A stretch of DNA of 64,000 nucleotides from Hymenobacter sp. DG25B (GCF_000801315.1 NZ_CP010054.1:1488001-1552000), one strand, 5' to 3'. Counted from the stretch's first letter, positions 53,429 to 62,795 are shown. Notes: a model not told the origin generated them from the sequence alone. Numbers and translations are program-made.

Positions 53429-53590
53429 TATGTGTCGTCCCTTTAAAGTTGCCCATAACATCTGTGTTTACGAAAGTATTCTGGCCTCAGAGTTTCGGGA
53501 ACCGACGTTCTGTACGAAGCTAACTTTCGGGAAGCATACTATTATTTGAATGCTTCCCGAAACCGGAAGCCCCAAGGTAGTTACTCCATT

Positions 53591-54535
53591 TCAATCCTGC
53601 ACCGGCTCCAGTGGCACCGGTTCCACACCCTCCGGCAGCACCTCTTTCGGCCGGCGGCTCACCAGCCACACGCCCGCAAAAATCAGCAGCGCCTGTAGGA
53701 ATTTACCCCAGGTAAATACATCCTTGCCCAGTAAAATGGCAATGACAGCGGCCAGTACCGGCTGCAGATACACGTACACGCCCAGCAGGGCAGGGGAGGC
53801 ATATTTCAGCGCCCAATTGTTGAGTAGGTAGGCCAGAATGGTGAGAAACACCACCATGTACACCAGCTCAGCCCAGATAAACAGCGGCAAGCGGGCGTAT
53901 TCAATAGCGGTTACCTGCTGCCAGCCCACTGGCACCGCCACCACCGCGCCCACCAGAAAAATGCGCGACAGCACCGTAAACGGGTGGTATTTCCGCATCA
54001 GCGGCGTCACAATAACCAGGTAAATACCAAAGGCCGTGGCATTGAGCAGAATAAATACGTTGCCCAGCGTGCCATCCTGCCCCGGCACGGTGGCCGCGCC
54101 GTGGCCCCGCCCCAGAATAATAAGCGCGGCACCCACGGCCGCCAGCAAAATGCCCAGCGTCCGTGTGGGCGTAATTTTCTCGCCCAGCAGCACCGCCGAA
54201 GCCAGCACCACCACAATGGGCGCCACCGTCTGAATAAGCGAGGCATTGATAGGCGAGGTAAGATTGAGGCCCGCGAAAAACAGCAGCTGGTTCAGCCCAA
54301 TGCCGATGATGCCGCACAAAATAGAGCGCACAGTATCGGCGCGGCCCCGGATGCGGTCCTGCGTCACCAGGCGACTCAACACGCCAAAGAACAGCGCTGC
54401 GCCCGCAATGCGCAGCGCTACCACACCAAACGGCCCGGCATAGCGCGGCATAATGTCTTTGGAAAGACTGTACGCCGCAGCGTATATCAACGTAACAAAC
54501 AGCAGCGCGGCGTGCACGCGGAAAGAGTTTTTCAT
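53591..54535 (-). CDS. EamA/DMT family transporter
   Basis: A 314-residue inner-membrane protein with ten predicted helices in two EamA repeats. The first begins AALLFVTLIYAAAYSLSKDI and includes FAGLNLTSPINASLIQTVAPIVVVLAS. The second includes NWALKYASPALLGVYVYLQPVLAAVIA, a very typical EamA segment. Family members export metabolites such as amino acids, and the substrate is unknown. The C-terminus ends in a short polar tail. The start at 54535 fits the family. A family C repeat separates it from the divergent rarA gene. Confidence 0.92.
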   Translation of the reverse strand: MKNSFRVHAALLFVTLIYAAAYSLSKDIMPRYAGPFGVVALRIAGAALFFGVLSRLVTQDRIRGRADTVRSILCGIIGIGLNQLLFFAGLNLTSPINASLIQTVAPIVVVLASAVLLGEKITPTRTLGILLAAVGAALIILGRGHGAATVPGQDGTLGNVFILLNATAFGIYLVIVTPLMRKYHPFTVLSRIFLVGAVVAVPVGWQQVTAIEYARLPLFIWAELVYMVVFLTILAYLLNNWALKYASPALLGVYVYLQPVLAAVIAILLGKDVFTWGKFLQALLIFAGVWLVSRRPKEVLPEGVEPVPLEPVQD

Positions 54536-54567
54536 GCCCGGCGAAGATAAGCTGATGTAGAAGGAAT

Positions 54568-54670
54568 GTAGCGCGAAGCTCCGGCTTCGCGTACGAGCGG
54601 AGCGAGTGCTAACGTATGCACACGCCTGCTACTCGCGTTGCTCGTGCGCGAAGCCGGAGCTTCGCGCTAC
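54568..54670. repeat. Family C inverted-repeat element, copy 3
   Basis: Left arm GTAGCGCGAAGCTCCGGC, right arm GCCGGAGCTTCGCGCTAC, inner words GTACGAGCGGAGCGAGT and ACTCGCGTTGCTCG. This is the only repeat of the window lying between two divergent starts (EamA and rarA). Confidence 0.92.
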
Positions 54671-54705
54671 TTCCTTCCGTACCTTTCCTGACTCAATTCT
54701 TTCGC

Positions 54706-56037
54706 ATGGCTACCGGCTCCCTTTTCGATACTGATTCTCCCGTACCACAACCGTACACCCCACGCCCCGGGGCGCCGCTGGCGGAGCGCATGCGCCCGCG
54801 TACCCTGGAGGAATATGCCGGGCAGCAGCATTTGGTAGGGCCGGAGGGCGTGCTGCGGCGGTATTTAAATGCGGGCCGCCTGCCTTCCCTGATTCTGTGG
54901 GGGCCGCCCGGCGTAGGCAAAACCACGCTGGCCAATTTGCTTGCCCAGGAGTTGGGGCAGCCCTTCGCCTCGCTCAGCGCCGTGAATGCCGGCGTGAAAG
55001 ACGTGCGAGAGGTAATTGAGCGGGCCAAAAAGCAGCGTGGCACGGTGCTGTTTATTGATGAGATTCACCGCTTCAGCAAAAGCCAGCAGGATGCGCTGCT
55101 GGGCGCCGTGGAGCAGGGCATTGTTACGCTGATTGGCGCCACCACCGAAAACCCCTCGTTTGAAGTAATTCCGGCCGTGCTCAGTCGGGCACAGGTGTAC
55201 GTGCTGGAGCCGCTGGACAAGGAAATTCTGACCGGCTTAGTTGACAAGGCTCTGGCTGAAGACGAGATTCTGAAGCAGAAAAAAGTGCGGGTGCAGGAGT
55301 ACAACGCCCTGCTCACCATATCGGGAGGTGATGCGCGCAAGCTGCTCAACCTGCTGGATATTGTGGTGGAAGCCAGCCGCCCGGACCCCAAAACCGGCGA
55401 AATCATCATCACCGATGAAGGCGTGCAGCAGCTGGCCCAGCAGCACCTGGCGCGCTACGATAAAGGCGGCGAGATGCACTACGACGTCATTTCGGCCTTC
55501 ATTAAAAGCATCCGCGGCTCCGACCCCAACGCGGCGCTCTACTACCTGGCCGTGATGCTGGAAGGCGGCGAGGATGTGAAGTTTATTGCCCGCCGCCTGC
55601 TCATTCTGGCTTCCGAGGACGTGGGTAACGCCAACCCGAACGCCCTGCTGCTGGCCCAAAGCTGCTTTCAGGCCGTTACGGTCATCGGCATGCCGGAGTC
55701 AGATATTATTCTGGGGCAATGCGTGGTGTACCTGGCCACTTCGCCTAAGAGCAACGCCAGCTATAAAGCCATTCGGGAGGCGCGGGCGCTGGTGCGGCAG
55801 CAAGGCGTAGAGCCGGTGCCCATTCCGCTGCGCAACGCGCCCACCAAGCTCATGAAGCAGCTCGGCTACGGTACGGAGTACCAATACTCCCACGACTACC
55901 CCGGCAACTTTGCCTATCAGGAATTTATGCCCGAAAAGCTCAGTGGCACAGTATTTTATCAGCCTGGTCAGAACTCCGCCGAAGACAAAATACGGGAGCG
56001 AATGCGCCAGCTTTGGGGCGAGAAGTACGGGTATTAA
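54706..56037 (+). CDS. rarA: Replication-associated recombination protein A (RarA/MgsA)
   Basis: A 443-residue AAA+ ATPase acting at stalled replication forks. It has PLAERMRPRTLEEYAGQQHL at the N-terminus, Walker A GPPGVGKTTLA, Walker B VLFIDEIHRFSKSQQDALL, sensor 1 LIGATTENPSFEV and sensor 2 GDARKLLNLL, then the tetramerisation domain (HYDVISAFIKSIRGSDPNAALYY, LASEDVGNANPNALLLA). The ATG at 54706 is right after a TACCTTTC box near 54680; an upstream start at 54616 lies within the family C repeat. A family D repeat follows. Confidence 0.96.
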   Translation: MATGSLFDTDSPVPQPYTPRPGAPLAERMRPRTLEEYAGQQHLVGPEGVLRRYLNAGRLPSLILWGPPGVGKTTLANLLAQELGQPFASLSAVNAGVKDVREVIERAKKQRGTVLFIDEIHRFSKSQQDALLGAVEQGIVTLIGATTENPSFEVIPAVLSRAQVYVLEPLDKEILTGLVDKALAEDEILKQKKVRVQEYNALLTISGGDARKLLNLLDIVVEASRPDPKTGEIIITDEGVQQLAQQHLARYDKGGEMHYDVISAFIKSIRGSDPNAALYYLAVMLEGGEDVKFIARRLLILASEDVGNANPNALLLAQSCFQAVTVIGMPESDIILGQCVVYLATSPKSNASYKAIREARALVRQQGVEPVPIPLRNAPTKLMKQLGYGTEYQYSHDYPGNFAYQEFMPEKLSGTVFYQPGQNSAEDKIRERMRQLWGEKYGY

Positions 56038-56062
56038 GGAAGTGAGAAGAGGAGGCGAGAAA

Positions 56063-56230
56063 GTGTCATTGCGATGAGACCACGACGAAGCAATCCGTCC
56101 TCTGAAATGTAGAAACGCTCGAGCTGTGAAAAGCCCTTTTCCGTTGCTGACGGGAAAGGGCTTTCTGGTAAAAGGGCGTGTCTGGCTGCGGAGAGGACGG
56201 ATTGCTTCGTCGTGCCTCCTCGCAAGGACA
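56063..56230. repeat. Family D inverted-repeat element, copy 2, with central terminator hairpin
   Basis: GTCATTGCGATGAG...GACGAAGCAATCCGTCCTCT pairs with AGAGGACGGATTGCTTCGTC...CCTCGCAAGGAC. The centre is a hairpin, AAAGCCCTTTTCCGT / ACGGGAAAGGGCTTT, whose stem sequence differs from that of copy 1 though the plan is the same. It follows rarA. Confidence 0.9.
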
Positions 56231-56286
56231 TGGAACCACGCAACCAACTGTCAAAAACCCACTCTCTAACAATGCCGAAAGCCCGT

Positions 56287-56294
56287 TACCTTTG
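56287..56294 (+). promoter_or_regulatory. Putative -7 box of sppA
   Basis: TACCTTTG lies 32 bases before the sppA ATG. No clear -33 TTG is seen. Confidence 0.5.
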
Positions 56295-56326
56295 TTAGGT
56301 AGCGGATATCCTTTTTTCTTTACCCA

Positions 56327-58081
56327 ATGAGACAATTCTTGAAATACGTGCTGGCTTCGTTTGTGGGGCTGCTACTGTTTGCCTTAGTAGGTTTTGTGCT
56401 GCTGATAGGGCTGATTGCAGGAGTAGCCTCCGCGGGCGAAGACGTGGAGGTGGCCAGCAACTCCGTTCTGGAAATTAAGCTGGACAAGCCCGTAGCCGAA
56501 CGGGAAAGCAAGGATTCGTTTGCTTCTATGCTCACCAACCGGGCCGATAACATTGGGCTGGATGAAATTAAGGCCAGCATCCGGCGGGCCAAAACGGACG
56601 ACGACATTAAGGGCATTTTCCTGAATGTGGAGCTGGTGCAGGCCGGTATGGCCTCGCTGGAGGAAATCCGCGACGCCCTGCTCGATTTCAAGAAATCGGG
56701 CAAGTTTGTGGTGGCTTATAATGATATGGCTTCCGAGAAAAGCTACTATCTGGCTTCCGTAGCCAACCGGATTTACCTTAACCCGCAGGGCACGCTGGAA
56801 TTCAATGGCCTGAGCTCGGAGACGTTCTACTACAAAAACCTGTTTGAGAAGGCCGGTATCGAGCCCTATATTTTTCGGGTAGGCTCGTTTAAAAGCGCCG
56901 TAGAGCCGTTTTTCCGCGAGAACATGTCGGACTCGGCGCGCCTGCAAACCAGCTCCTTCCTCAACTCCATCAACAACTTCACCCTCAGCCACGTGGCCGC
57001 CGCCCGTGGTATTGAGCCCGCGCGCCTCAAAGTCATCAGCGACTCCATGCTGGTGCACAATGCCGAAGACGCCAAGCGCCTGGGCCTGGTAACCCACCTG
57101 GGCTACTACGATGAGGCTTCTGACTACATGAAGGGCAAGCTGAAGCTGGATAAAAAGGAAAAGCTGAGTTTGGTGCCCCTGTCCGACTATGCTAAAAACG
57201 ACGATGAGGAGAAAAGCAGCGGCAACCGCATTGCCGTGATTTATGCCGAGGGCGACATTGTGACGGGTAAGGGCGGCAACAGCAGCATCGGCAGCACGCG
57301 CTTCGCCGAAGCCATCCGCAAAGCCCGCCTCGATGATAAAGTGAAGGCCGTGGTGCTGCGCGTGAACTCGCCCGGCGGCTCCTCGCTGGCGTCAGACATT
57401 ATTTACCGCGAGGTGGTGCTCACCAAGAAAGTGAAACCTATTGTGTGCTCCATGTCGGACGTTGCGGCTTCCGGCGGCTATTTCATTGCCATGGCCTGCG
57501 ACACCATTGTGGCGCACCCCAACACCATTACGGGCAGCATTGGCGTGTTCGGCATTCTGCCCAACATTCAGCCCATGCTGCGCGATAAGCTCGGCATCAC
57601 CACCGACCGGGTAACCACCGGCAAGTTCTCCGACTTGCCCACCATCACGCGGCCCCTCACGGCTTACGAGAAGGCGCAATTGCAGAAAGAGGTGGACCGC
57701 ATCTACGCCGACTTCACGACCAAAGCCGCCCAGGGCCGCCATATGCCCGTAGAGCGCCTGCGCCGGTACGCCTCCGGCCGGGTATGGTCGGGCACGGAAG
57801 CCAAGCAGCGGGGCCTGGTAGATGTGCTGGGCTCTTTTGAAGATGCCATGCAGATTGCCGCCCGCCGCGCCGGCCTCTCTAAAGGCGACTACCGCGTGCA
57901 GGTGCTGCCCCGCCAGAAGTCGTTCATGGAATCCATGTTCAGCAACTTCAATGAGGAAATCCGCCTGCACCTGGTGCGCGAGGAAATGGGCCCCATGTAC
58001 CCCGTGTACGAGCAGTATAAGAAGCTCTCCGAGATGAGCGGCGTACAGGCCCGCATGCCGTTTGAGCTGAATATTCAATAG
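56327..58081 (+). CDS. sppA: Signal peptide peptidase SppA, 67K type
   Basis: A 584-residue membrane-anchored serine protease of the S49 family that degrades cleaved signal peptides. One N-terminal helix (LASFVGLLLFALVGFVLLIG) anchors it. The two tandem S49 halves are visible. The first contains ASEKSYYLASVAN with the probable catalytic lysine and GTLEFNGLSSETFY. The second contains VLRVNSPGGSSLASD and CSMSDVAASGGYFIAMACD with the catalytic Ser in SGG, then TITGSIGVFG. Length is normal for the tandem form. The family B' repeat and purine nucleoside phosphorylase gene follow. Confidence 0.95.
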   Translation: MRQFLKYVLASFVGLLLFALVGFVLLIGLIAGVASAGEDVEVASNSVLEIKLDKPVAERESKDSFASMLTNRADNIGLDEIKASIRRAKTDDDIKGIFLNVELVQAGMASLEEIRDALLDFKKSGKFVVAYNDMASEKSYYLASVANRIYLNPQGTLEFNGLSSETFYYKNLFEKAGIEPYIFRVGSFKSAVEPFFRENMSDSARLQTSSFLNSINNFTLSHVAAARGIEPARLKVISDSMLVHNAEDAKRLGLVTHLGYYDEASDYMKGKLKLDKKEKLSLVPLSDYAKNDDEEKSSGNRIAVIYAEGDIVTGKGGNSSIGSTRFAEAIRKARLDDKVKAVVLRVNSPGGSSLASDIIYREVVLTKKVKPIVCSMSDVAASGGYFIAMACDTIVAHPNTITGSIGVFGILPNIQPMLRDKLGITTDRVTTGKFSDLPTITRPLTAYEKAQLQKEVDRIYADFTTKAAQGRHMPVERLRRYASGRVWSGTEAKQRGLVDVLGSFEDAMQIAARRAGLSKGDYRVQVLPRQKSFMESMFSNFNEEIRLHLVREEMGPMYPVYEQYKKLSEMSGVQARMPFELNIQ

Positions 58082-58091
58082 CCACCCTTAT

Positions 58092-58194
58092 TTGTCATCC
58101 TGAGCTTGCGAAGGACCTTCTCACGGCTGAACTACTCGCGTAACAACGACTCGTTCTAGCGAGAGAAGGTCCTTCGCGAAGCTCAGGATGACAA
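58092..58194. repeat. Family B' inverted-repeat element (GTCATCCTGAGC type)
   Basis: TTGTCATCCTGAGCTTGCG...AAGGACCTTCTC pairs with GAGAAGGTCCTTCGCGAAGC...TCAGGATGACAA. It fills almost all of the 120-bp gap between sppA and the phosphorylase gene, ending eight bases before the ATG. Confidence 0.9.
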
Positions 58195-58201
58195 CTTTTT
58201 T

Positions 58202-59041
58202 ATGAGCACATCAACTCCTGCTATGCAGCACCTGCGCGAAGCCGCCGCCTATATCCGCCAGCAGCTTGGCGACTTTCAACCGGAATTCGGCATTATCCTC
58301 GGCACCGGGCTGGGGGCTTTGGTGCACGAAATTGATGTTCTCCATAAGCTGCCTTACGCCGGCATCCCACATTTTCCGGTTTCTACCGTGGAAAGCCACT
58401 CGGGCAATTTGCTGGCCGGCACGCTGGCCGGGCGGCGGGTGCTGGTGATGCAGGGTCGCTTTCACTTCTACGAAGGCTACACCATGGACCAGGTAGTGCT
58501 GCCCGTGCGCGTGATGAAGCTACTGGGCATTCAGAAGCTGTTTGTGAGTAACGCCAGCGGCGGCCTGCACCCGGATATGGACTATTCTGACCTGATGCTG
58601 ATTGACGACCACATCAACCTGCAGCCCCTAAACCCGCTCATCGGCAAAAACCTGGACGAGCTGGGCGAACGGTTCCCCGACATGATGGAGCCCTACGACC
58701 TGGGCCTGCTGGCACAAGCGGAAGCTGCTGCCGAAGAATTAGGATTTGCCGATAAAGTGCGGCGAGGCGTGTACGCCAGCCTGCCCGGCCCCATGCTGGA
58801 AACCCCCGCCGAATACCGTTATCTGCGCACCATTGGTGCCGATGCCGTGGGCATGAGCACCGTGCCCGAAGTTATAGCCGCCCGCCACATGGGCCTGCCC
58901 GTGCTGGCCGTATCCGTTATTACCGACCTCTGCTCACCCGGCAAGCTGAAACACGTAGCCCTGGCCGATATTCTGCGGGTGGCCGCCGTAGCGGAGCCGC
59001 GTTTAACGGCGCTGCTGAAGACCGTTATTGAGCGGCAGTAA
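58202..59041 (+). CDS. Purine-nucleoside phosphorylase (trimeric, PNP type)
   Basis: A 279-residue enzyme that splits inosine and guanosine with phosphate in purine salvage. It shows FGIILGTGLGALVHEI, VSTVESHSGNLLAGTLAGRRVLVMQGRFHFYEGY, LFVSNASGGLHPDM, YASLPGPMLETPAEYRYLRTIGADAVGMSTVPEVIAARHMGLPVLAVSVITDLC, which includes the Glu and Asn-equivalent base-binding positions of the low-mass trimeric group. The ATG at 58202 is eight bases after a repeat, so the 5' region is repeat-derived. It is probably read through from sppA or from the repeat. Confidence 0.95.
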   Translation: MSTSTPAMQHLREAAAYIRQQLGDFQPEFGIILGTGLGALVHEIDVLHKLPYAGIPHFPVSTVESHSGNLLAGTLAGRRVLVMQGRFHFYEGYTMDQVVLPVRVMKLLGIQKLFVSNASGGLHPDMDYSDLMLIDDHINLQPLNPLIGKNLDELGERFPDMMEPYDLGLLAQAEAAAEELGFADKVRRGVYASLPGPMLETPAEYRYLRTIGADAVGMSTVPEVIAARHMGLPVLAVSVITDLCSPGKLKHVALADILRVAAVAEPRLTALLKTVIERQ

Positions 59042-59059
59042 CTTTAATAGTGGCGCCAT

Positions 59060-59096
59060 AAAGAAGCCCGCTGCATTTTGTGCACCGGGCTTCTTT
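59060..59096. terminator. Bidirectional rho-independent terminator
   Basis: AAAGAAGCCCG / CGGGCTTCTTT with an inner TGCA pairing lies between the phosphorylase gene and the convergent DUF4249 gene, whose stop codon it overlaps. Confidence 0.9.
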
Positions 59097-59951
59097 ATTT
59101 CACAATAACAGTGCGCCGTTCGTAGCTCAGCACGGTAAACACGCCCAGCCCGCCCTGCACCGTGGATTTTATAGCCGCAGGCTGCGCAAACGGATTACCG
59201 TTCGCACTGCGCGCATCCTGCACCGACTGCTGAAACTGATAATAAGGCCGGTCGAGGTGGAAAAGGCTGACCACCAGCGTATCATTCGGCTCGAAATCGT
59301 AGCTGGTGCCCAGGGTGAATTCCTGGCCATTGTTGAGGCGGTCTTCGGGGTATAATCTACTTCCGGTTCCCGGGAAACCCGGTTGCGATGCACCTGAAAG
59401 CGGTAATAGTCGCCGGGGGTGGCGGGGTCGTGAAAGCGGACCAGCACGTAGGCACGGCGCTGGTCATCGGGCTTGTCGTTGAATTTCCACTCTACGGTAT
59501 CAATGGGAACCAGCGCGGGCATGGTGGCCGTGCCGGTTACGTGGCGCCCTTTAGTATCGGTTACGTCCAGCGTAAAAGTGTCGCCGGGGCGGGCCTGGAC
59601 GGGCCGGGTGCCGCGGTGCGTGAAGGCCTTTTGCATTAGAGAGTCATAGGCGGGGGCAAACGGAATGGTATCGGTGAGGCCGCCGGGGCCGGAAAGCACC
59701 ACGCGCACATCCCGGGGCACGGCGGGGGTGGGGGAGGCCAGGTACTCGGTGCTTTCCGTAACGGTGAGCTGTGGCACCTGCCCCGGGGTGAGGTAAAACT
59801 CTACCACCAGCTGGGCAGGGTAGGCCGGCAGCTCCACATCAATATCTTTCTGCAGCCCGCAGCCCGCCAGTAACGTGGCCAGCAGGCCGGAAAGCAGATA
59901 GAATCCGCTTCTGGCCCGGGGCTGGCCGGAGGTGTTCCGGGTACGTTTCAT
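59095..59951 (-). pseudogene. DUF4249 lipoprotein, frameshifted at a G run
   Basis: From ATG 59951 the protein has a lipobox LAGC and a beta-rich DUF4249 body (VELPAYPAQLVVEFYLTPGQ, VPRDVRVVLSGPGGLTDTI, YYRFQVHRNRVSREPEVDY). Adding one G to the GGGG at 59347-59350 restores the expected end (EDRLNNGQEFTLGTSYDF ... VLSYERRTVIVK) and a stop at 59095, total about 285 residues. The unshifted frame instead runs to 59169 with atypical residues. DUF4249 lipoproteins work with a TonB receptor, and that receptor gene lies directly upstream, 27 bp away. Confidence 0.85.
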
Positions 59952-59978
59952 CCGTTCAGAATCCGTTTGCATCAGCGG

Positions 59979-62321
59979 TTAAAACTTGAAATTGTACGTT
60001 ACCGAAGGGATAACCGGAAACAGCGAAACCTGCCGGGCCCGGTAGCCGGTTACCTCGCTTTTATCCTCGTTTTTCACCTGGTCGAAATACACGAAGTAGG
60101 GGTTGCGGCGGTTGTAGGCATTGTATACGCTGAAAGTCAGGTCCGACTCCGGGAACCAGCGCGTGGGCAGTAGCTTCCAGACCAGGCCCAGATCGAGGCG
60201 GTGGTAGGGCGCCAGGCGGTAGCCGTTGCGGTTCGGGTAAACGGGCACCGGGTCGGCATCGGCCCCGTAGATATCCTGAAAAACAAAGCGTGCCAGGGGC
60301 AGCGTGGTAGGATTACCGGAGCTGAAGGTGAGGGCGCCCGTTAGGTTTACGCGCTTGGAAAGCTGGTGCAGGCCCACCACCGTCAGGCTATGGCGCCGGT
60401 CGTAGGTGGGGTAAAACAGCTCGCCATTGTTGATGCCGGAGGTGCCGCGCTGGGCCGGGAAGCGGCGCTTGGTCCAGGCCAGCGTGTAGCCAATCCAGCC
60501 GGTGGTGCGGCCCGTTTTCTTTTCCAGGTACAGCTCATTGCCGTAGGCGAAGCCCTTCCCAAACAGGAATTCCGCATCCAGCTCGGGGTTCACGAACAGC
60601 TGGGCCCCGTCCCGAAAGTCCACCTGATTGCGGGACCATTTGTAATACACTTCATCAGACAGCAGATAAGTGCCGCCGCCAAACAGAAAGCTAAGCCCGG
60701 TAGAAACCTGCTGGCTGCGCTGGGGCTTCACCGAGAGCCGCGAAGGGTACCAGATATCCGTGGGCAGGGAGGCGCCGGAGTTAGTAACCAGGTGCAGGTA
60801 TTGGTACATCAGCGCGTAGCTGCCTTTCAGGGCAAGCTTGGGCGAAAGGGTATAGCGGGCCGATAGGCGCGGCTCCAGCCCGCCGTAAGCTTCGGTGCCG
60901 CTCCGGAAGCCTGTCAGGCGCAGGCCATATTCCAGCTGCCACCGGTCCGAGGCCCGGAAATTATCCGTGGCATACAGCCCGCCTTCCTGCCCCGAGTAGG
61001 TTACATCCTGCCCAAAATTCAGGCGCCCATCGGTAGAGCCGGCTTTCAGGCGGCCCACCCCAAAGTGGTGCTGCGTGCCCATGGCCCCAAACCGGATAGT
61101 ATGCCGCTCCGAGGGCGTGTACTCAAAGTCCGTTTTCAGGGAGTAGTCCTGAATGGTGGAGGCCAGGTTGAAGCTGAACTGGTCCAGCTTGTTGGTAATG
61201 CTGTACTGGTAGTGCGTGAAAGCGGCCGTGGTATTGGCATACAGCCGCTTGTTGAACACGTGGTTCCAGCGGGTGGCAGCCACCCCGTTGCCCCAGTTAA
61301 AATTGAAGTTGAAGCCGTTGGTGGAGTTGAAGCCAAACTTATCCTGCCCGTAGTAGCCCGTGAGATACACCCGATCCTTCTCGCCCAGGGTGTAGTTGGC
61401 CTTGGCGTTGAAATCGTAGAAATAATAATCCGGAATAGGGTTGAAGTCGGGGTCGTCGGCGTTGGCTTTGTTGATCTGGCGGGTGAAGATGTCGAAGTAA
61501 GTGCGGCGGCCGGAGAGCAGAAAGGAGCCTTTGTTCTTGACAATGGGCGCTTCCACCGTCAGGCGGGAGGAAATCAGCCCCAGGCCGCCCGTTACGCTGG
61601 GCTTCTGGTTGTTGCCCTCGCGCAGCTTGACATCCACTACGGAGGAAAGCCGACCGCCGTACTGGGCTGGAAAGCCGCCTTTGTACAGGTCCACACTTTG
61701 CACGGCATCCGAATTAAACACCGAAAACAGCCCGAACAGGTGATTGGGGTTGTACACCACCGCATCATCCAGCAAAACCAGGTTCTGGTCAGGGGAGCCG
61801 CCGCGCACAAACAGGCCGGAGGTACCTTCGCCGCCGTTCTGCACGCCGGGTTTCAGCTGCAGCGTTTTCAGGATATCCACCTCGCCAAACAGGGCCGGCA
61901 GCAGCTTGGCTTCCTTGGCCGTGAGGCGCTCCACGCTCATCTGGGTGGTTTGCAGCTTCTGCTCCAGCGTACCCGATGACTCTACTATCACCTCGCCCAG
62001 CTCATTGCCGGCCAGGGCCAGCTGCAGATTCAGCTGCTGGTCGGCCCGCAGGTTCACGGTGCGCGTCAGGGTTTGATAGCCGATAAAGGAAACCACCAGC
62101 TCGTGGCGGCCGGCCGGCAGCACCAATAGATACTTGCCGTTAGCATCGGCCGTAACGCCGGTGTTTAGCGCCGGCACAGCTACGGAGGCGCCCGGCAGGG
62201 TTTCAGCATTGCTGAGCACCTTGCCTTGCAGCGTGTAGGTGCGCTGTTGGGCCAGCACAAAAAAGGGAAGCAGCCAAATCCCACAGGCCACCCATAAACA
62301 TCGAAACACGGAAACAGGCAT
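59979..62321 (-). CDS. TonB-dependent receptor with N-terminal carboxypeptidase-like domain
   Basis: A 780-residue outer-membrane receptor. A signal peptide (residues 1-24) is followed by a carboxypeptidase regulatory-like domain (TLQGKVLSNAETLPGASVAVP, FIGYQTLTRTV). The plug domain then shows LPALFGEVDILKTLQLKPGVQ, GTSGLFVRGGSPDQNLVLLDDAVVYNP and the FPAQYGGRLSSVVDV region, and a beta-barrel ends VSLFPVIPSVTYNFKF. It probably imports an unidentified ligand with help from the DUF4249 lipoprotein just downstream. I chose the ATG at 62321; GTG 62330 is an alternative. Thioredoxin lies upstream on the same strand. Confidence 0.9.
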   Translation of the reverse strand: MPVSVFRCLWVACGIWLLPFFVLAQQRTYTLQGKVLSNAETLPGASVAVPALNTGVTADANGKYLLVLPAGRHELVVSFIGYQTLTRTVNLRADQQLNLQLALAGNELGEVIVESSGTLEQKLQTTQMSVERLTAKEAKLLPALFGEVDILKTLQLKPGVQNGGEGTSGLFVRGGSPDQNLVLLDDAVVYNPNHLFGLFSVFNSDAVQSVDLYKGGFPAQYGGRLSSVVDVKLREGNNQKPSVTGGLGLISSRLTVEAPIVKNKGSFLLSGRRTYFDIFTRQINKANADDPDFNPIPDYYFYDFNAKANYTLGEKDRVYLTGYYGQDKFGFNSTNGFNFNFNWGNGVAATRWNHVFNKRLYANTTAAFTHYQYSITNKLDQFSFNLASTIQDYSLKTDFEYTPSERHTIRFGAMGTQHHFGVGRLKAGSTDGRLNFGQDVTYSGQEGGLYATDNFRASDRWQLEYGLRLTGFRSGTEAYGGLEPRLSARYTLSPKLALKGSYALMYQYLHLVTNSGASLPTDIWYPSRLSVKPQRSQQVSTGLSFLFGGGTYLLSDEVYYKWSRNQVDFRDGAQLFVNPELDAEFLFGKGFAYGNELYLEKKTGRTTGWIGYTLAWTKRRFPAQRGTSGINNGELFYPTYDRRHSLTVVGLHQLSKRVNLTGALTFSSGNPTTLPLARFVFQDIYGADADPVPVYPNRNGYRLAPYHRLDLGLVWKLLPTRWFPESDLTFSVYNAYNRRNPYFVYFDQVKNEDKSEVTGYRARQVSLFPVIPSVTYNFKF

Positions 62322-62421
62322 CAGCAGCACGGTATATCACAAAGCACCGCAAAGGTAGCCGAAAGGCTTTACCCAGGGTGGTCCTCTGTGAAATGCTGGC
62401 AGCGCCCGAATGTTTTCAAAT

Positions 62422-62736
62422 TTAGCCGGCCTGCATATAGGGCTGCACCACCTGCGCCAATTGCTGCGCCGGCACCACGCCCGCCTGCCGCCACACCGGC
62501 TGCCCTTTATGAAACAGAATCAGGGTGGGAATACTCTGCACCCGGAACTGCTGGGCCGCCGCCTGGTTGCGGTCTACATCCACTTTTATCACCTTCAGCT
62601 TGCCCTGGTGCTGGGCCGCTACCTGCTGCAGAATGGGCGCCATGGTTTTGCAGGGGCCGCACCAATCGGCATAAAAATCGACTAGGACCGGCATGCCGGG
62701 GCTATTGATGAGTTCGGAGAATGATTTCTTAGGCAT
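62422..62736 (-). CDS. Thioredoxin
   Basis: A 104-residue cytoplasmic thioredoxin. The active site is FYADWCGPCKTMAPIL, the cis-proline lies in VQSIPTLILFHKGQ and the C-terminal helix matches the fold. It reduces protein disulfides, probably with a thioredoxin reductase encoded elsewhere. The trxA name is not certain because the genus encodes several. The start at 62736 gives MPKKSFSELI. It is about 100 bp upstream of the TonB receptor gene on the same strand. Confidence 0.95.
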   Translation of the reverse strand: MPKKSFSELINSPGMPVLVDFYADWCGPCKTMAPILQQVAAQHQGKLKVIKVDVDRNQAAAQQFRVQSIPTLILFHKGQPVWRQAGVVPAQQLAQVVQPYMQAG

Positions 62737-62795
62737 GGCGGCTACTATTTACAAGGCGAATACTGGGTACTGGCTCGGCAGGGAGCCACGGGCAC

